From positions 1 through 64,000 of the forward strand of contig NZ_JFYV01000023.1 of assembly GCF_000632225.1 (NCBI RefSeq): a stretch of DNA of 64,000 nucleotides, written 5' to 3'. The stretch's first letter is position 1. Every line of letters begins with the position of its first letter. The position numbers were made by a program, and so were the translations under genes. Of this stretch, positions 34,517 to 45,645 are shown piece by piece. This DNA comes from Sphingomonas sp. RIT328 (GTDB lineage: Bacteria > Pseudomonadota > Alphaproteobacteria > Sphingomonadales > Sphingomonadaceae). Below the pieces are notes generated by a model, which saw nothing but the letters and a program-made list of their open reading frames with translations, was not told the DNA's origin and did not search any database.

Positions 34517-35640
34517 GCGAGGGCAAGACCGAAGGGCGCGACGGCGTCCGCCAGTATAACGTCGGCTATGACGACGACGGCATCCGGCTCGATCGCTGGT
34601 TCAAGCGTCATCTGCCCGAGACGAGCTTCACCACCGTCGCCAAATGGGCGCGCACCGGCCAGCTGCGCGTCGATGGCGCGCGCGCGACGCCCGGTGACCG
34701 GATCAAGGCAGGCCAGACGCTGCGCGTGCCGCCGCCCGAACCGGCGATCGCCGATACCGCCGACGCCCCCCGCCCCAAGCGCGAGCGGCCGCCGCTCAGC
34801 GACGACCAGATCGCCTATGCGCGCGAGATGGTGATCCACAAGGATCTCCAGGCGCTGGTGATCAACAAGCCGCCCGGCCTTGCGACGCAGGGCGGCACCA
34901 AGACCTCCGAACATGTCGACGGCCTGCTCGACGCGCTGCAATATGAGGCGGAGGGCCGCCCCAAGCTCGTCCACCGGCTCGACAAGGATACGTCGGGCGC
35001 GCTGCTCGTCGCGCGGACGACGCGCGCCGCCGGCTTCTTCGCCAAGGCCTTCTCGGGCCGCACCGCGCGCAAGGTCTATTGGGCGCTGGTGGTCGGCGTC
35101 CCGTCGATCGACGACGGCATGGTCGATCTGCCGATCGGCAAGCAGCCCGGCACCGGCGGCGAGAAGATGCACGTCGACGAGGAGAACGGCCAGGCGGCAC
35201 GCAGCCGCTATCGCGTCATCGAGCGCGCCGGCAATCGCTGCGCCTGGGTCGAGCTGCAACCCTTCACCGGGCGCACGCACCAGTTGCGCGTCCATATGGC
35301 GGCGATCGGCCATCCGATCGTCGGCGACGGCAAATATGGCGGCGCCGCGGCCTTCCTCACCGGTGGGGTCAGCCGCAAGATGCACCTCCACTCGCGCCGG
35401 ATCCGCGTCGACCATCCCGACGGCGGCAGCATCGACGAAACTGCCGCGCTGCCGACGCATTTCGCGGAGAGCCTGGCGACGCTCGGCTTCGACGAGGCGA
35501 AGGGCGATGCGATGCCGTTCGAGGAGCCGAAGAAGGGCCCGCCCCCCAAGGCCGTGCTGAAGCAGCGCGCCAAGGCGCACGCCAAGACGATGCGCAAGGA
35601 ACATCGCGGCGAACGCCGGCGCCGCGGCAGCAAGGATTGA
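34513..35640 (+). CDS. RluA-family pseudouridine synthase (RluC/RluD-like)
   Basis: 375 aa. An S4 RNA-binding domain (about 24-70) precedes the RluA catalytic core with HRLDKDTSG (154-162); Asp157 is catalytic. GRTHQLRVHM follows. It modifies 23S rRNA or tRNA uridines. The C-terminal 40 residues are basic (KAHAKTMRKEHRGERRRRGS), an extension beyond the usual core. It overlaps crcB and precedes a HAD gene. Confidence 0.93.
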   Translation: MSEGKTEGRDGVRQYNVGYDDDGIRLDRWFKRHLPETSFTTVAKWARTGQLRVDGARATPGDRIKAGQTLRVPPPEPAIADTADAPRPKRERPPLSDDQIAYAREMVIHKDLQALVINKPPGLATQGGTKTSEHVDGLLDALQYEAEGRPKLVHRLDKDTSGALLVARTTRAAGFFAKAFSGRTARKVYWALVVGVPSIDDGMVDLPIGKQPGTGGEKMHVDEENGQAARSRYRVIERAGNRCAWVELQPFTGRTHQLRVHMAAIGHPIVGDGKYGGAAAFLTGGVSRKMHLHSRRIRVDHPDGGSIDETAALPTHFAESLATLGFDEAKGDAMPFEEPKKGPPPKAVLKQRAKAHAKTMRKEHRGERRRRGSKD

Positions 35641-35644
35641 GCCC

Positions 35645-36298
35645 ATGATCCGGCTTGCCGTGTTCGATTGCGACGGGACGTTGGTCGACAGTCAGGCCAA
35701 TATCTGTCTCGCGATGGAAACCGCCTTCGCCATCGCCAAACTGCCGCCGCCGCCGCGCGCCGAGATCCGCCGGATCGTCGGACTGAGCCTGGTCGAGGCG
35801 GTGCGGGCGCTGGTGCCGCACGCGGACGACGCCGACCACCGCCGGATCGCGGCGGATTACAAGGACGCCTTCTTCGAGTTGCGGACCAGCGGCCGGATGG
35901 CCGAAGAGCCGCTGTTCGAGGGGATTGTCGAGGTGCTCGATACGCTGCGCGCGCGCGGCTGGCGGCTCGGCGTCGCCACCGGCAAATCGGATCGCGGGCT
36001 CGCCCATATCCTCGCCCACCATGGCCTGTCCGACCATTTCGTGACGCTGCAGACGGCGGACCGGCACCCGTCCAAACCCGATCCGGCGATGCTGCTCGCC
36101 GCCATCGCCGAGGCGGGGGCGGCACCCGCCGATTGCGCGATGATCGGCGACACCAGCTTCGACATGGCGATGGCCAAGGCGGCGGGCGCCCGCGCGGTCG
36201 GCGTCGCCTGGGGCTATCACGACGTCCACGATCTGGTCCGCGGCGGTGCGCAGGTCGTCGCGTCGCGGACGCAGGCGCTGCTGGAGATCCTCGCATGA
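35645..36298 (+). CDS. HAD-IA phosphatase (phosphoglycolate phosphatase-like)
   Basis: 217 aa. The motif FDCDGTLVDS has Asp8 and Asp10; GVATGKSDRG is motif II; MIGDTSFDMAMAKAAG is the final motif. Gph-type enzymes act on 2-phosphoglycolate or similar. The substrate is not settled. The stop overlaps the next ATG. Confidence 0.9.
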   Translation: MIRLAVFDCDGTLVDSQANICLAMETAFAIAKLPPPPRAEIRRIVGLSLVEAVRALVPHADDADHRRIAADYKDAFFELRTSGRMAEEPLFEGIVEVLDTLRARGWRLGVATGKSDRGLAHILAHHGLSDHFVTLQTADRHPSKPDPAMLLAAIAEAGAAPADCAMIGDTSFDMAMAKAAGARAVGVAWGYHDVHDLVRGGAQVVASRTQALLEILA

Positions 36299-36513
36299 GC
36301 CGCGACGATACACAGGCACGCAACCGCTGGCTGGCGATCGTCGGCAGCCGGATCGCCGGCAGCCTCGGCGCGGTGTTCGGGCTGGTGCTGGCGGTGCGCG
36401 CGCACGACTGGCCCAGCAAGCTGCTCGGCGTCGCGATCACGCTGTCGGCGCTGGCGGTGATCGCGATCGTGCCGGCGAGCCTGGCGCAGCGCTGGCGGAC
36501 GCCGCGCTTGTGA
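36295..36513 (+). CDS. Small membrane protein (72 aa)
   Basis: ATG 36295 overlaps the HAD stop (ATGA) and TGA 36511-36513 overlaps the next GTG. Two hydrophobic segments are visible (IVGSRIAGSLGAVFGLVLAV and LLGVAITLSALAVIAIVPAS). It is conserved-looking and of unknown function. Its tight coupling between a HAD enzyme and an ATP12-like factor is the main clue. Confidence 0.7.
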   Translation: MSRDDTQARNRWLAIVGSRIAGSLGAVFGLVLAVRAHDWPSKLLGVAITLSALAVIAIVPASLAQRWRTPRL

Positions 36514-37202
36514 AGCGATTCTGGAAGGAGGTCGGCGTCGATGCCGATCGCGTCGTCACGCTCGACGGGCGGCCGGTGCGCACGCCGGGGCGGACGCCGC
36601 TTGCCCTGCCGACGCCGGCGCTCGCCGCGCTGGTCGCCGACGAATGGCGTGCGGTCGGCGAGACGATCGATCCGCGCGCGATGCCGCTGACCGGGCTCGC
36701 CAATGCGGCGATCGACCGGATCGCCCCCGCCCCCGCCGCCTTCGCCGCGGGCCTCGCCGCTTATGCCGACAGCGACCTGCTCTATTATCGCGCCGAATCG
36801 CCCGAGGCGCTGGTCGCGCGGCAGCGGGCGGCGTGGGATCCGTGGCTCGACTGGGCGCGCGCCCGCTATGACGTGCATTTCGAGACGGTGAGCGGCGTCA
36901 TGCCGCGGGCGCAGCCAGCGGCGACGCTGGCGCGGCTCGGCGAGGCGGTCGCGGCGGGCGATCCGTTCACGCTCGCCGGCCTGTCGCCGGTGGTGACGAT
37001 CACCGGATCGCTGGTGCTCGCGCTCGCGCTGCTCGACCGGGCCGGCGATGCCGACACCCTGTGGGCGGCGGCGCAGGTCGACCAGACGTTCCAGGCCGAA
37101 CAATGGGGCGAGGATGCGCTCGCCGCGCAGGCGCTCGCCAACGCCCGCCGCGATTATGACGCGGCGGTGGCGTTCCTGAACGCGCTCAGGACGTGCGGGT
37201 GA
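36510..37202 (+). CDS. ATP12 family F1-ATPase assembly chaperone
   Basis: 230 aa from GTG 36510, coupled to the previous stop. The start KRFWKEVGVDADRVVTLDGRPVRTPG and the DLLYYRAESPEALVARQ pattern identify the ATP12 family. It helps assemble the alpha subunit into F1-ATPase. Its last 17 bp overlap the 3' end of gmk on the opposite strand. Confidence 0.9.
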   Translation: MKRFWKEVGVDADRVVTLDGRPVRTPGRTPLALPTPALAALVADEWRAVGETIDPRAMPLTGLANAAIDRIAPAPAAFAAGLAAYADSDLLYYRAESPEALVARQRAAWDPWLDWARARYDVHFETVSGVMPRAQPAATLARLGEAVAAGDPFTLAGLSPVVTITGSLVLALALLDRAGDADTLWAAAQVDQTFQAEQWGEDALAAQALANARRDYDAAVAFLNALRTCG

Positions 37203-37842
37203 GCTTGCGGATGAAGCCGATCAGCCCGGTCTGACGCGAGCGCTTGAGCCGCTCGGCAGCGAGGATCGTCTTCACCCCCTGGAAGCATTGCTCGACATCG
37301 TCGTTGACCAGCACATAGTCGTAGCCGTCCCAGTGGCTGACCTCGTTCGCCGCGCGCGCCATCCGCGCCTCGATCACCGCGCTGCTGTCGGTGGCGCGGT
37401 TGGTCAGCCGTGCGCGCAACTCTTCCATCGACGGCGGGAAGATGAAGACGCGGACGACGTCCCCGCCCGCGATCTGGAACAGCTGCTGCGCGCCCTGCCA
37501 GTCGATGTCGAACAAGACGTCCTTGCCGGCGGCGAGCATCGCCTCGACCTGCGCGCGCGGCGTACCGTAGCGATGGTCGAAGACATGCGCCCATTCGAGG
37601 AACTCGTCCGCCGCGACCATGCGGCGGAATTCCTCAAGATCGACGAAATGATAGTCCTTGCCGTCGACCTCACCGGGCCGCATCGACCGCGTCGTCGCCG
37701 AGACCGACATCGCCAGTTCGGGTTCGTCGGCGAGCAATTTGCGCGCGATGGTGGACTTGCCAGCGCCGGACGGCGAGGACAGCACGAACAACACGCCGCG
37801 ACGGCGGAAGTGGTGCGGATCGGCGGGGTGTGACGACGGCAT
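37186..37842 (-). CDS. gmk: Guanylate kinase
   Basis: 218 aa. It phosphorylates GMP. The P-loop SSPSGAGKST is at 22-31, and SATTRSMRPGEVDGKDYHF is the GMP-binding region. The GTPRAQVEAML block is also conserved. ATG 37842 gives a short N-terminal extension with HPADPHHF. Confidence 0.95.
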   Translation of the reverse strand: MPSSHPADPHHFRRRGVLFVLSSPSGAGKSTIARKLLADEPELAMSVSATTRSMRPGEVDGKDYHFVDLEEFRRMVAADEFLEWAHVFDHRYGTPRAQVEAMLAAGKDVLFDIDWQGAQQLFQIAGGDVVRVFIFPPSMEELRARLTNRATDSSAVIEARMARAANEVSHWDGYDYVLVNDDVEQCFQGVKTILAAERLKRSRQTGLIGFIRKLTRTS

Positions 37843-37941
37843 GCGCGCTAGTGGCGTCTGCCGGGGGCAGGCGTCAAGCGCGCGACCGTTGAAAAGTCAC
37901 GGAAGGTCACGGCTCCCGCGCGGCGGCGGGAGCCGGAGGGG

Positions 37942-38139
37942 TCAGGCGCCGCGCGATTGACGGCGGCGATCATAGGCCTTCTTGGCGACGTAGCCGCCGC
38001 CGATCAGCATGCCGAGCGGACCCATGCGGCGCATCGCGCCCATGGTCAGCGCGCCGATCGCGGCGCCCTTAAGCCCGCCGCCGCCCTCGCGACGATCCAT
38101 CTCGCGTCCGACGAGCGCACCGATAATCCTGCCGATCAT
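37942..38139 (-). CDS. Small glycine-rich membrane-like protein (65 aa)
   Basis: The N-terminus MIGRIIGALVGREMDRREGG is followed by GLKGAAIGALTMGAMRRMGP and a last hydrophobic part. Alternating Gly/Ala and basic residues suggest a small membrane-associated protein. ATG 38139 overlaps the stop of the upstream gene, so the two form a pair. The function is unknown. Confidence 0.6.
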   Translation of the reverse strand: MIGRIIGALVGREMDRREGGGGLKGAAIGALTMGAMRRMGPLGMLIGGGYVAKKAYDRRRQSRGA

Positions 38140-38348
38140 TCTACCTCTCCGAAAATCCAGTCTTTGAGTTCCGCCGCGCCGCGCAACACCCCCCAGCCGA
38201 CCGCATAGGTGACGACGAGCGGTGCGACGACCTTGAGGACGTTGGCGGTCACCGCACCGATGATCGCGCCATCGGCGACGCCGTCGTCATCGCCGGACAG
38301 CGAATCGATCGCCGCGCCGATCAGCGCGCCGGTGGTGGTGGTGCTCAC
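38136..38348 (-). CDS. Small membrane-like protein (70 aa)
   Basis: GTG 38348. The first half is GALIGAAIDSLSGDDDGVAD with Gly/Ala-zipper character; the second half is a hydrophobic segment (LKVVAPLVVTYAVGWGVL). It overlaps the next small gene by 4 bp (ATGA). Unknown function; both are probably made together. Confidence 0.6.
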   Translation of the reverse strand: MSTTTTGALIGAAIDSLSGDDDGVADGAIIGAVTANVLKVVAPLVVTYAVGWGVLRGAAELKDWIFGEVE

Positions 38349-38460
38349 GTGCGTCCCCTCTTGACGTTGCGGAAAAGCAAGCGCGCGAGTCGAAGGGAAG
38401 TTCCTCGTTTAGGGTCCGGTCCGGTACGAATAGGCCATCACGCCGCCGATAGGCCCCGCC

Positions 38461-39786
38461 CTACCCGCTCCGGCGGGTCAGCGCGGCGCGGCGCGGCGCT
38501 ATCGGCGTCAGCACCCGCCCGCCGCCGGCCGGGGCGGGTTCGAGCCGGAAGCGCGCGATCTGCTGCCCCAGTTCGGCGGCGCGACCGGCCAGGCCGGAGG
38601 AGGACGCCTTGGTCTCCTGCGCCATTGCGGCATTTTCTTGCGTCATCACGCTCAGTTCGTTGATCGCCGTGTTGATCTGGCCGAGCCCCTCCGCCTGACT
38701 GCGTCCGCTGTCGGCGACCCGCGCGACGAGCGCACGCGCGTCCTCCACGCGTTCGCGGATATGGCGGAGCGCCGCATCGGTCTCGCCGACCAGCCGCACG
38801 CCGGTGGCGATCTCGCCGCCGACCGCGCCGACCCGCGCCTTGACCTCGCGCGCGGCTTCGGCGGACCGCTGCGCGAGCGCGCGCACCTCCTGCGCCACCA
38901 CCGCGAAGCCGCGGCCGGCATCGCCCGCCCGCGCCGCCTCGACACCCGCGTTGAGCGCGAGCAAATTGGTCTGGAAGGCGATGCCGTCGATCAGCGCGAT
39001 GATGTCACCGATTTCGGTGCCGCTCCGCTCGATGCCATGCATCGCCGCGATCGCGCGCTGCGCCACGTCGCCGCTCGCCGCGGCGGCCGCACTCGCCTCG
39101 GCCGCGAGCTGATCGGCGCGGATGCCGTCCGTCGCCGCCGCCGCGACATCGCGCGTCAGCACCTCGAGCGCGGCGGCGCTTTCTTCCAGCGCGGCGGCCT
39201 GGCGTTCGGTGCGCTCGGCAAGCGCCTCGGCATCGCGGCGGATCGCATGCGTGTCGGCATCGATCGCATCGGCACGCTCGCCGACCCCGGCGATGATCGC
39301 GCGCAGATCGACGAGCACCTTGTTATAGGCGGCGCGCACCGGCTCGTACCGCTCATCGAGCCTGGTGGCGATCGGCTGGGTGAGATCGCCCCCGGCCAGC
39401 CGGCTCAGCCCGCCGGTGATCGCCGTGATGAGCGCGTCGATCTCGCTGATGTCCATGCAGGTCGCGATGATCGCGGGGCGCCCGTCATTCTCCGCGAGGA
39501 AGACCGACACCAAGGCGGGGAACTGGCTGCCGTCCTTGCGCAACCCGCGGAACGGCATCCGCGCGACGCCGGTACGCTCCACCTCCTGCAACAGAGCGGC
39601 GGTCGCGGCGCGCGAGGATACGCCATTGTCCTGCAATTCGGGGGACGTCAGTCCCAGCGGCTGGCCGATGAAGTCGTCGCGGGTGCGGCCGAACAGCCGC
39701 AGCGCCGCAGGATTGCAGTCGATATACCGCCCGTCCTGCACCATGTAGATCGCCTCCGGCGAGGCATTGAAGTAAAATTCGGCCAT
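38461..39786 (-). CDS. Soluble PAS-containing methyl-accepting chemotaxis protein
   Basis: 441 aa from ATG 39786 ([16 protein letters not shown]); GTG 39822 is an alternative. A PAS domain (about 1-115) precedes a HAMP-like linker and the MCP signalling hairpin, with [20 protein letters not shown] and [22 protein letters not shown]. No membrane segment is visible, so it is cytosolic. NAGVEAAR has Gly where most MCPs have Ala. No che genes are adjacent. Confidence 0.88.
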   Translation of the reverse strand: MAEFYFNASPEAIYMVQDGRYIDCNPAALRLFGRTRDDFIGQPLGLTSPELQDNGVSSRAATAALLQEVERTGVARMPFRGLRKDGSQFPALVSVFLAENDGRPAIIATCMDISEIDALITAITGGLSRLAGGDLTQPIATRLDERYEPVRAAYNKVLVDLRAIIAGVGERADAIDADTHAIRRDAEALAERTERQAAALEESAAALEVLTRDVAAAATDGIRADQLAAEASAAAAASGDVAQRAIAAMHGIERSGTEIGDIIALIDGIAFQTNLLALNAGVEAARAGDAGRGFAVVAQEVRALAQRSAEAAREVKARVGAVGGEIATGVRLVGETDAALRHIRERVEDARALVARVADSGRSQAEGLGQINTAINELSVMTQENAAMAQETKASSSGLAGRAAELGQQIARFRLEPAPAGGGRVLTPIAPRRAALTRRSG

Positions 39787-40143
39787 CGATGGACGCTTCC
39801 GCCCGACAATCCAGTTTCGCACCGCTTATCCGCCTCCCCCATCGCTCTGATTAACTAATCTAGAGCAAATTTCGGCGGCATCGCGGCCGTCCGCATAGGG
39901 AATTGGCGGCTTTCGCCGCTAGTGGCCGCCGCCCGACGACAGTATCTGGTTAATCCGAATGGCTTCGCCCGAACGCGGAAGAAGAATTATTTTCACCGCC
40001 GATACGGAGGCGATCTCCGTATCGCGGCGACCGGAATTGCTGTCGCCGATCCCGTCCCGACCCGGACGGGATCGCGCCGCGAACGTGGTTCAGCCGGCAA
40101 AAGCGTCCGGATCAGCGCGTCACCGGCTGCCGTATCGCGACAT
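39787..40143. other. 357-bp intergenic region without a gene
   Basis: It lies between the fumC stop and the MCP start, which share the minus strand. An AT-richer island (about 39848-39875, with GATTAACTAATCTAGAGCAAA) stands out from the GC-rich surroundings and could hold the MCP promoter. I see no coding frame that I trust. Confidence 0.4.
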
Positions 40144-41532
<1,389 letters not shown>

Positions 41533-41596
41533 GCGACGCAATATCACCGTCGGGGTGGGTTGATTCAAGGGCAGCGGTCGCGCAGTCTCGGCGCTG

Positions 41597-42172
41597 ATGA
41601 TTTGGATCGCCCTGCTGGTCGCGCAGCCGACCGCCGCCGCGCCCTGCGCTTATGATCGCGATCGGCTGCTCGCGCTCGATCTGAACGCTTTCGATCAGGA
41701 TATGACCGGCGGTTGGCGCAAGTTGGAGGAGGATGGGTGCGAGGCGGACGCGGCCGACCTCATCCGCGACTGGCGCGTTGCGCATCATGCCCGCGAAACC
41801 ATCCTGTACTGGCACGAGGGGCAGTTGCGCGCCGATCTAGGCCAGACCGCTGCGGCGATCGCGTTGTTCCGCCGGGCCTATAAGACTGCCGAGCAGGATC
41901 ATGGCTTCGGCTGGAATCTCTATGTCGACGGCACGATCGCCTTCCTGCGCCGCGACCGCCCGGCGTTTGACATGGCGAAGGCCAAGCTCGCCGCGCTGCC
42001 GCGCCCGACCGGCGTTACCTTCAACGGTCCTGACGGCAAGCCGCACCCTGTCTCCTGGCCGTTGAATATGAACGTCTTCGAGGGTCTCGCGCGGTGTTGG
42101 GACAAGCCGTACAAGGCGGCCTATGCGTGCGCGAAGCCGTTGTTTCGAGTGACGAAACCCGATCCGGCATAG
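41597..42172 (+). CDS. Exported hypothetical protein (191 aa)
   Basis: The N-terminus ([20 protein letters not shown]) is a short signal peptide. The mature part has helix-rich segments such as [20 protein letters not shown] and [19 protein letters not shown], recalling TPR-like pairs. [20 protein letters not shown] is near the C-terminus, with three or four Cys overall. I do not recognise a family. It faces the gene for a GNAT on the other strand. Confidence 0.65.
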   Translation: MIWIALLVAQPTAAAPCAYDRDRLLALDLNAFDQDMTGGWRKLEEDGCEADAADLIRDWRVAHHARETILYWHEGQLRADLGQTAAAIALFRRAYKTAEQDHGFGWNLYVDGTIAFLRRDRPAFDMAKAKLAALPRPTGVTFNGPDGKPHPVSWPLNMNVFEGLARCWDKPYKAAYACAKPLFRVTKPDPA

Positions 42173-42191
42173 CATCGCCGCCCAGCCACGG

Positions 42192-42605
42192 TCAGCCGAT
42201 CCGCTTCGACAGGAAGAATCGCGCTTCGTCTGGTGGATAGTCGTCGATCTGACCGAAGCAGCGATAGCCGAGCTTTTCGTAGAAGCCGCGCGCCTGGAAG
42301 CTGAAGGTATCGAGCCACAGGCCGACGCAATCGAGACGCCGCGCCTCCGCCTCCGCCGCGGCCATCAGCTGCCGGCCGAGCCCCTGCCCCCGCATTGTGC
42401 TCGGAACGACGAGATATTGCACGAACAGCCAGCGATAGCTCGCCATGCCCCACAGACCGCCGACGATAGCGCCGGCTTCGTCGCGCAGCACGATCGCGAC
42501 CGGGTGACGCTCGGTCGGCCCGACCGCCGCATCGTTGAAGGCGACGAGCGGCGCGAGGATCGCCTCGCGCTCCCGATCCCCGGGCGCGGCGACGATCTCG
42601 ATCAC
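42192..42605 (-). CDS. GNAT family N-acetyltransferase
   Basis: 137 aa from GTG 42605. The acetyl-CoA loop is [35 protein letters not shown] is the typical C-terminal block. The substrate is unknown. It starts 2 bp after the sspB stop and is probably co-transcribed with it. Confidence 0.88.
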   Translation of the reverse strand: MIEIVAAPGDREREAILAPLVAFNDAAVGPTERHPVAIVLRDEAGAIVGGLWGMASYRWLFVQYLVVPSTMRGQGLGRQLMAAAEAEARRLDCVGLWLDTFSFQARGFYEKLGYRCFGQIDDYPPDEARFFLSKRIG

Positions 42606-42607
42606 GC

Positions 42608-43093
42608 TTATTTCTTCCGCTTGAAGTCCACGCTGACCACGTTGGATCCGTCCGGCGCGGGTGTCGCGGTCGGGCCGTCGTTCTCCGCCTCGTCATGCGG
42701 CTCGGGGCCGTCGCTCGGGTCCTCGGTCGCCTGGAAGCGCAGTTCGAAATTGACCGCGGGGTCGTGGAAGCCGGTGATCGCCGAATAGGGGATGACCAGC
42801 TTGGACGGCACCTGGTTGAAGCTCAGCCCGACGGAGAATTTGCGCTCGTCGACCAGCAGGTCCCAATAGCGGTTCTGCAGCACGATCGTCATTTCGTCGG
42901 GGAAGCGTTCGATCAGCCGCTGCGGGATGTCGACGCCCGGCGCCTGCGTCTTGAAGGTGATGTAGAAGTGATGCTCGCCGGGCAGGCCGCCCGATTCGGC
43001 GACGGAGCCGAGCACCCGTCCGACGACGGCACGCAGCGCCTCCTGGACGATCTCGTCATACGGGATAAGGCTATCGGGCAGGCCATCGGTCAT
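42608..43093 (-). CDS. sspB: SspB-alpha-like ClpXP adaptor
   Basis: 161 aa. The substrate-binding fold covers about residues 10-115 ([20 protein letters not shown] and [20 protein letters not shown]). The tail is acidic and flexible and ends in [10 protein letters not shown], the ClpX-binding type of C-terminus. It delivers ssrA-tagged proteins to ClpXP. It is divergent from hisB. Confidence 0.88.
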   Translation of the reverse strand: MTDGLPDSLIPYDEIVQEALRAVVGRVLGSVAESGGLPGEHHFYITFKTQAPGVDIPQRLIERFPDEMTIVLQNRYWDLLVDERKFSVGLSFNQVPSKLVIPYSAITGFHDPAVNFELRFQATEDPSDGPEPHDEAENDGPTATPAPDGSNVVSVDFKRKK

Positions 43094-43168
43094 GCCCCTT
43101 GGGTAGCGTATCGCCCGGACGGGTCAAGATTGTGTGTGACGCCACACGCTCCTATGGGACGAGCCGAC

Positions 43169-43756
43169 ATGCGCAGCGCCACGATCAACCGCTCCACCGC
43201 CGAAACGCGGATCGACGTCACCGTCAATCTCGACGGCACCGGCGTCTATTCGATCAACACCGGCATCGGCTTCCTCGATCATATGGTCGAACAGCTCAGC
43301 CGCCACGGGCTGATCGACATCGACCTCAAGGTCGACGGCGACCTGCATATCGACGGGCATCACACCGTCGAGGATTCGGCGCTGGCGCTCGGCCAGGCGG
43401 TGGCGCAGGCGCTCGGCGACAAGCGCGGCATCCGCCGTTATGGCGACGCGCTGTCGCCGATGGACGAGACGCTGACCCGCGTCGCGCTCGACATTTCTGG
43501 GCGGCCGTGGCTGGTGTGGAAGACCGCCTTCACCGTGTCGCGGCTCGGCGAGCTCGACACCGAGCTGATCGAACACTGGTTCCACAGTTTCGCCCAGACC
43601 GCCGGCATCACGCTCCACGTCGAGACGCTGTACGGCAGCAACAACCACCATATCGTCGAGGCGGCGTTCAAGGGCCTCGCCCGCGCGCTGCGCGCCGCGG
43701 TCGAGATCGATCCGCGCAAGGCGGATGCGATCCCCTCGACCAAGGGCGTGCTGTGA
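43169..43756 (+). CDS. hisB: Imidazoleglycerol-phosphate dehydratase
   Basis: 195 aa from ATG 43169; ATG 43154 is five codons upstream. His-rich metal motifs are [23 protein letters not shown] and [16 protein letters not shown]. This is the monofunctional enzyme without the HisB phosphatase domain. The stop overlaps the next gene (GTGA). It opens the his run here. Confidence 0.95.
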   Translation: MRSATINRSTAETRIDVTVNLDGTGVYSINTGIGFLDHMVEQLSRHGLIDIDLKVDGDLHIDGHHTVEDSALALGQAVAQALGDKRGIRRYGDALSPMDETLTRVALDISGRPWLVWKTAFTVSRLGELDTELIEHWFHSFAQTAGITLHVETLYGSNNHHIVEAAFKGLARALRAAVEIDPRKADAIPSTKGVL

Positions 43757-44070
43757 GCGAGCCCTTCGCCCGGCCGGGCGCCCATATGTGCATCGTCTCG
43801 CTGACCTATGGCGGCGACCTCGATGCGATCGACGCGGCGATGAGCGATCATGTCGACTGGCTCGCCGACGGCTATGCCAACGGCCGGTTCGTCGCCTCGG
43901 GCCGCAAGCAGCCGCGCAGCGGCGGGATCATCATCGTCGTCGGCAGCAAGAGCGTGACCGAGGAGCTGATCGCCACCGATCCCTTCGTGTCGCGCGGGCT
44001 GGCGACGGCGGAGATCATCCCCTTCACCGCGAGCATGGCGGCGCTGCCGCTCGGCGACCTGCTGTCATGA
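43753..44070 (+). CDS. YciI-family protein
   Basis: 105 aa from GTG 43753. The YCII pattern [18 protein letters not shown] and [17 protein letters not shown] fits, with a His near residue 33 that is usual for the family. Its function is unclear; YciI members may be small enzymes. It is coupled at both ends (GTGA with hisB, ATGA with hisH), so it is part of the his run, although its link to histidine is unknown. Confidence 0.82.
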   Translation: MSEPFARPGAHMCIVSLTYGGDLDAIDAAMSDHVDWLADGYANGRFVASGRKQPRSGGIIIVVGSKSVTEELIATDPFVSRGLATAEIIPFTASMAALPLGDLLS

Positions 44071-44672
44071 CGATCGCGCTGATCGACTATGGCGCGGGCA
44101 ACCTCCATTCGGTGGAGAATGCCCTGCGTGCGGCGGGCGCCACCGACCTTACCGTCACCGCCGATGCCGAGGTGGTGGCGCGCGCCGATCGCATCGTCCT
44201 GCCCGGCGTCGGCGCGTTCGGCGCCTGCGCGCGGGCGCTGCGCGACGTGCCGGGGATGATCGAGGCGATGGAGCGCCGCGTCCGGCGCGAGGGCGCGCCG
44301 TTCCTCGGGGTGTGCGTCGGCATGCAGTTGATGGCGGATTCCGGCGAGGAGATGGGCGTCCATCAGGGGCTCGGCTGGGTGCGCGGCCGGGTGCGGCGGA
44401 TCGAGCCGGGCACGACGGACGCCAAGGTGCCGCATATGGGCTGGAACGACGTCGTGCCGCGCGGCGACCATCCGCTGGTGCCGGCGGGCGAGGCCTATTT
44501 CCTGCACAGCTATATGTTCGAGGGCGAGGACGTGATCGCGACCAGCGACCATGCCGGCCCGGTCACCGCCGCGATCGCACGCGACACGATGCTCGGCGTC
44601 CAGTTCCATCCCGAGAAGAGCCAGCGCTACGGCCTGGCGATGCTTGCCAAATTCCTGGAGTGGCGGCCGTGA
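44067..44672 (+). CDS. hisH: Imidazole glycerol phosphate synthase, glutaminase subunit
   Basis: 201 aa. It is a class I glutamine amidotransferase with Cys83 (GVCVGMQ), His181 and Glu183 (FHPEK). It supplies ammonia to HisF. ATG 44067 overlaps the YciI stop, and its own stop overlaps hisA. Confidence 0.95.
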   Translation: MTIALIDYGAGNLHSVENALRAAGATDLTVTADAEVVARADRIVLPGVGAFGACARALRDVPGMIEAMERRVRREGAPFLGVCVGMQLMADSGEEMGVHQGLGWVRGRVRRIEPGTTDAKVPHMGWNDVVPRGDHPLVPAGEAYFLHSYMFEGEDVIATSDHAGPVTAAIARDTMLGVQFHPEKSQRYGLAMLAKFLEWRP

Positions 44673-45406
44673 GCCTGATCGTCTTCCCCGCCATCGACCT
44701 CAAGAACGGCCAGGTCGTCCGCCTCGCCGAGGGCGATATGGACCGCGCCACCGTCTATGGCGACGATCCCGCCGCACAGGCGATGCTGTTCGCCGAGGCG
44801 GGGGCGCAGCATCTCCACGTCGTCGACCTCGACGGCGCCTTTGCGGGGGAATCGGTCAATGGCGAGGCGGTGCGCGGCATCGTCGCGCGCTTTCCCGGCC
44901 ACGTGCAGCTCGGCGGCGGCATCCGCAACCGCGCGAGCGTCGAACGCTGGTTCGACCTCGGCGTGTCGCGCGTCGTCATCGGCACCGCGGCACTCGACGA
45001 TCCTGAATTCGTCCGCGGCGCGGCGCGCGACTTTCCCGGCGGCGTCGTCGTCGCGGTCGATGCGCGCGACGGCATGGTCGCGACCAAGGGCTGGGCGGAC
45101 GTGTCGACGACCAGCGTCGTCGATCTCGCGCGGCGGTTCGAGGATGCCGGGGTGGCGGCGCTGCTGTTCACCGACGTCGGTCGCGACGGATTGCTCAAGG
45201 GCGCGAACATCGAGGCGACGGTCGACCTTGCCCGCTCGGTCGACATTCCGGTGATCGCCAGCGGCGGCGTCGCGGGAATCGCGGACATCCACGTCCTCGC
45301 GCTGCACGCGCGCGACGGCGTGGAGGGCGTCATCACCGGTCGCGCGCTGTACGACGGCCGGCTCGACCTCGCCGCCGCGCTCAGCGTCGCACAGGCGGCG
45401 GAATGA
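44669..45406 (+). CDS. hisA: Phosphoribosylformimino-AICAR isomerase (HisA)
   Basis: 245 aa from GTG 44669. It is a beta/alpha barrel with PAIDLKNGQVVRL (Asp10), LGGGIRN and FTDVGRDG, the two catalytic aspartates. It isomerises ProFAR to PRFAR. It is coupled to hisH and to the next small gene. Confidence 0.95.
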   Translation: MSLIVFPAIDLKNGQVVRLAEGDMDRATVYGDDPAAQAMLFAEAGAQHLHVVDLDGAFAGESVNGEAVRGIVARFPGHVQLGGGIRNRASVERWFDLGVSRVVIGTAALDDPEFVRGAARDFPGGVVVAVDARDGMVATKGWADVSTTSVVDLARRFEDAGVAALLFTDVGRDGLLKGANIEATVDLARSVDIPVIASGGVAGIADIHVLALHARDGVEGVITGRALYDGRLDLAAALSVAQAAE

Positions 45407-45645
45407 TGAACCCGGGTCTCGCCGGTCTGTTCGCCGGGGGCGTGGCCGGCGTCTATGTGCCGACGCTGCGCGACCAGATCCGCGACGGCCGGATCGAGAT
45501 GCCGCTCGGCGGGATCAACCCGATCGGCGTGCGGCGCGACGAGCATCCGCTCGCCTTCCTGCTCTGTAGCGTCGCGATGGTCGGATGTGTCGCGATCCTG
45601 TTGATCGTCTCGGCGATCCTCGTCGTGCGGGCATTCCTGTCATGA
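45403..45645 (+). CDS. Small membrane protein inside the his run (80 aa)
   Basis: ATG 45403 overlaps the hisA stop, and its stop overlaps hisF (ATGA both times). One hydrophobic segment near the C-terminus ([20 protein letters not shown]) is preceded by [20 protein letters not shown]. Nothing in the sequence assigns a function. Its exact overlaps with hisA and hisF suggest real coding. Confidence 0.7.
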   Translation: MMNPGLAGLFAGGVAGVYVPTLRDQIRDGRIEMPLGGINPIGVRRDEHPLAFLLCSVAMVGCVAILLIVSAILVVRAFLS

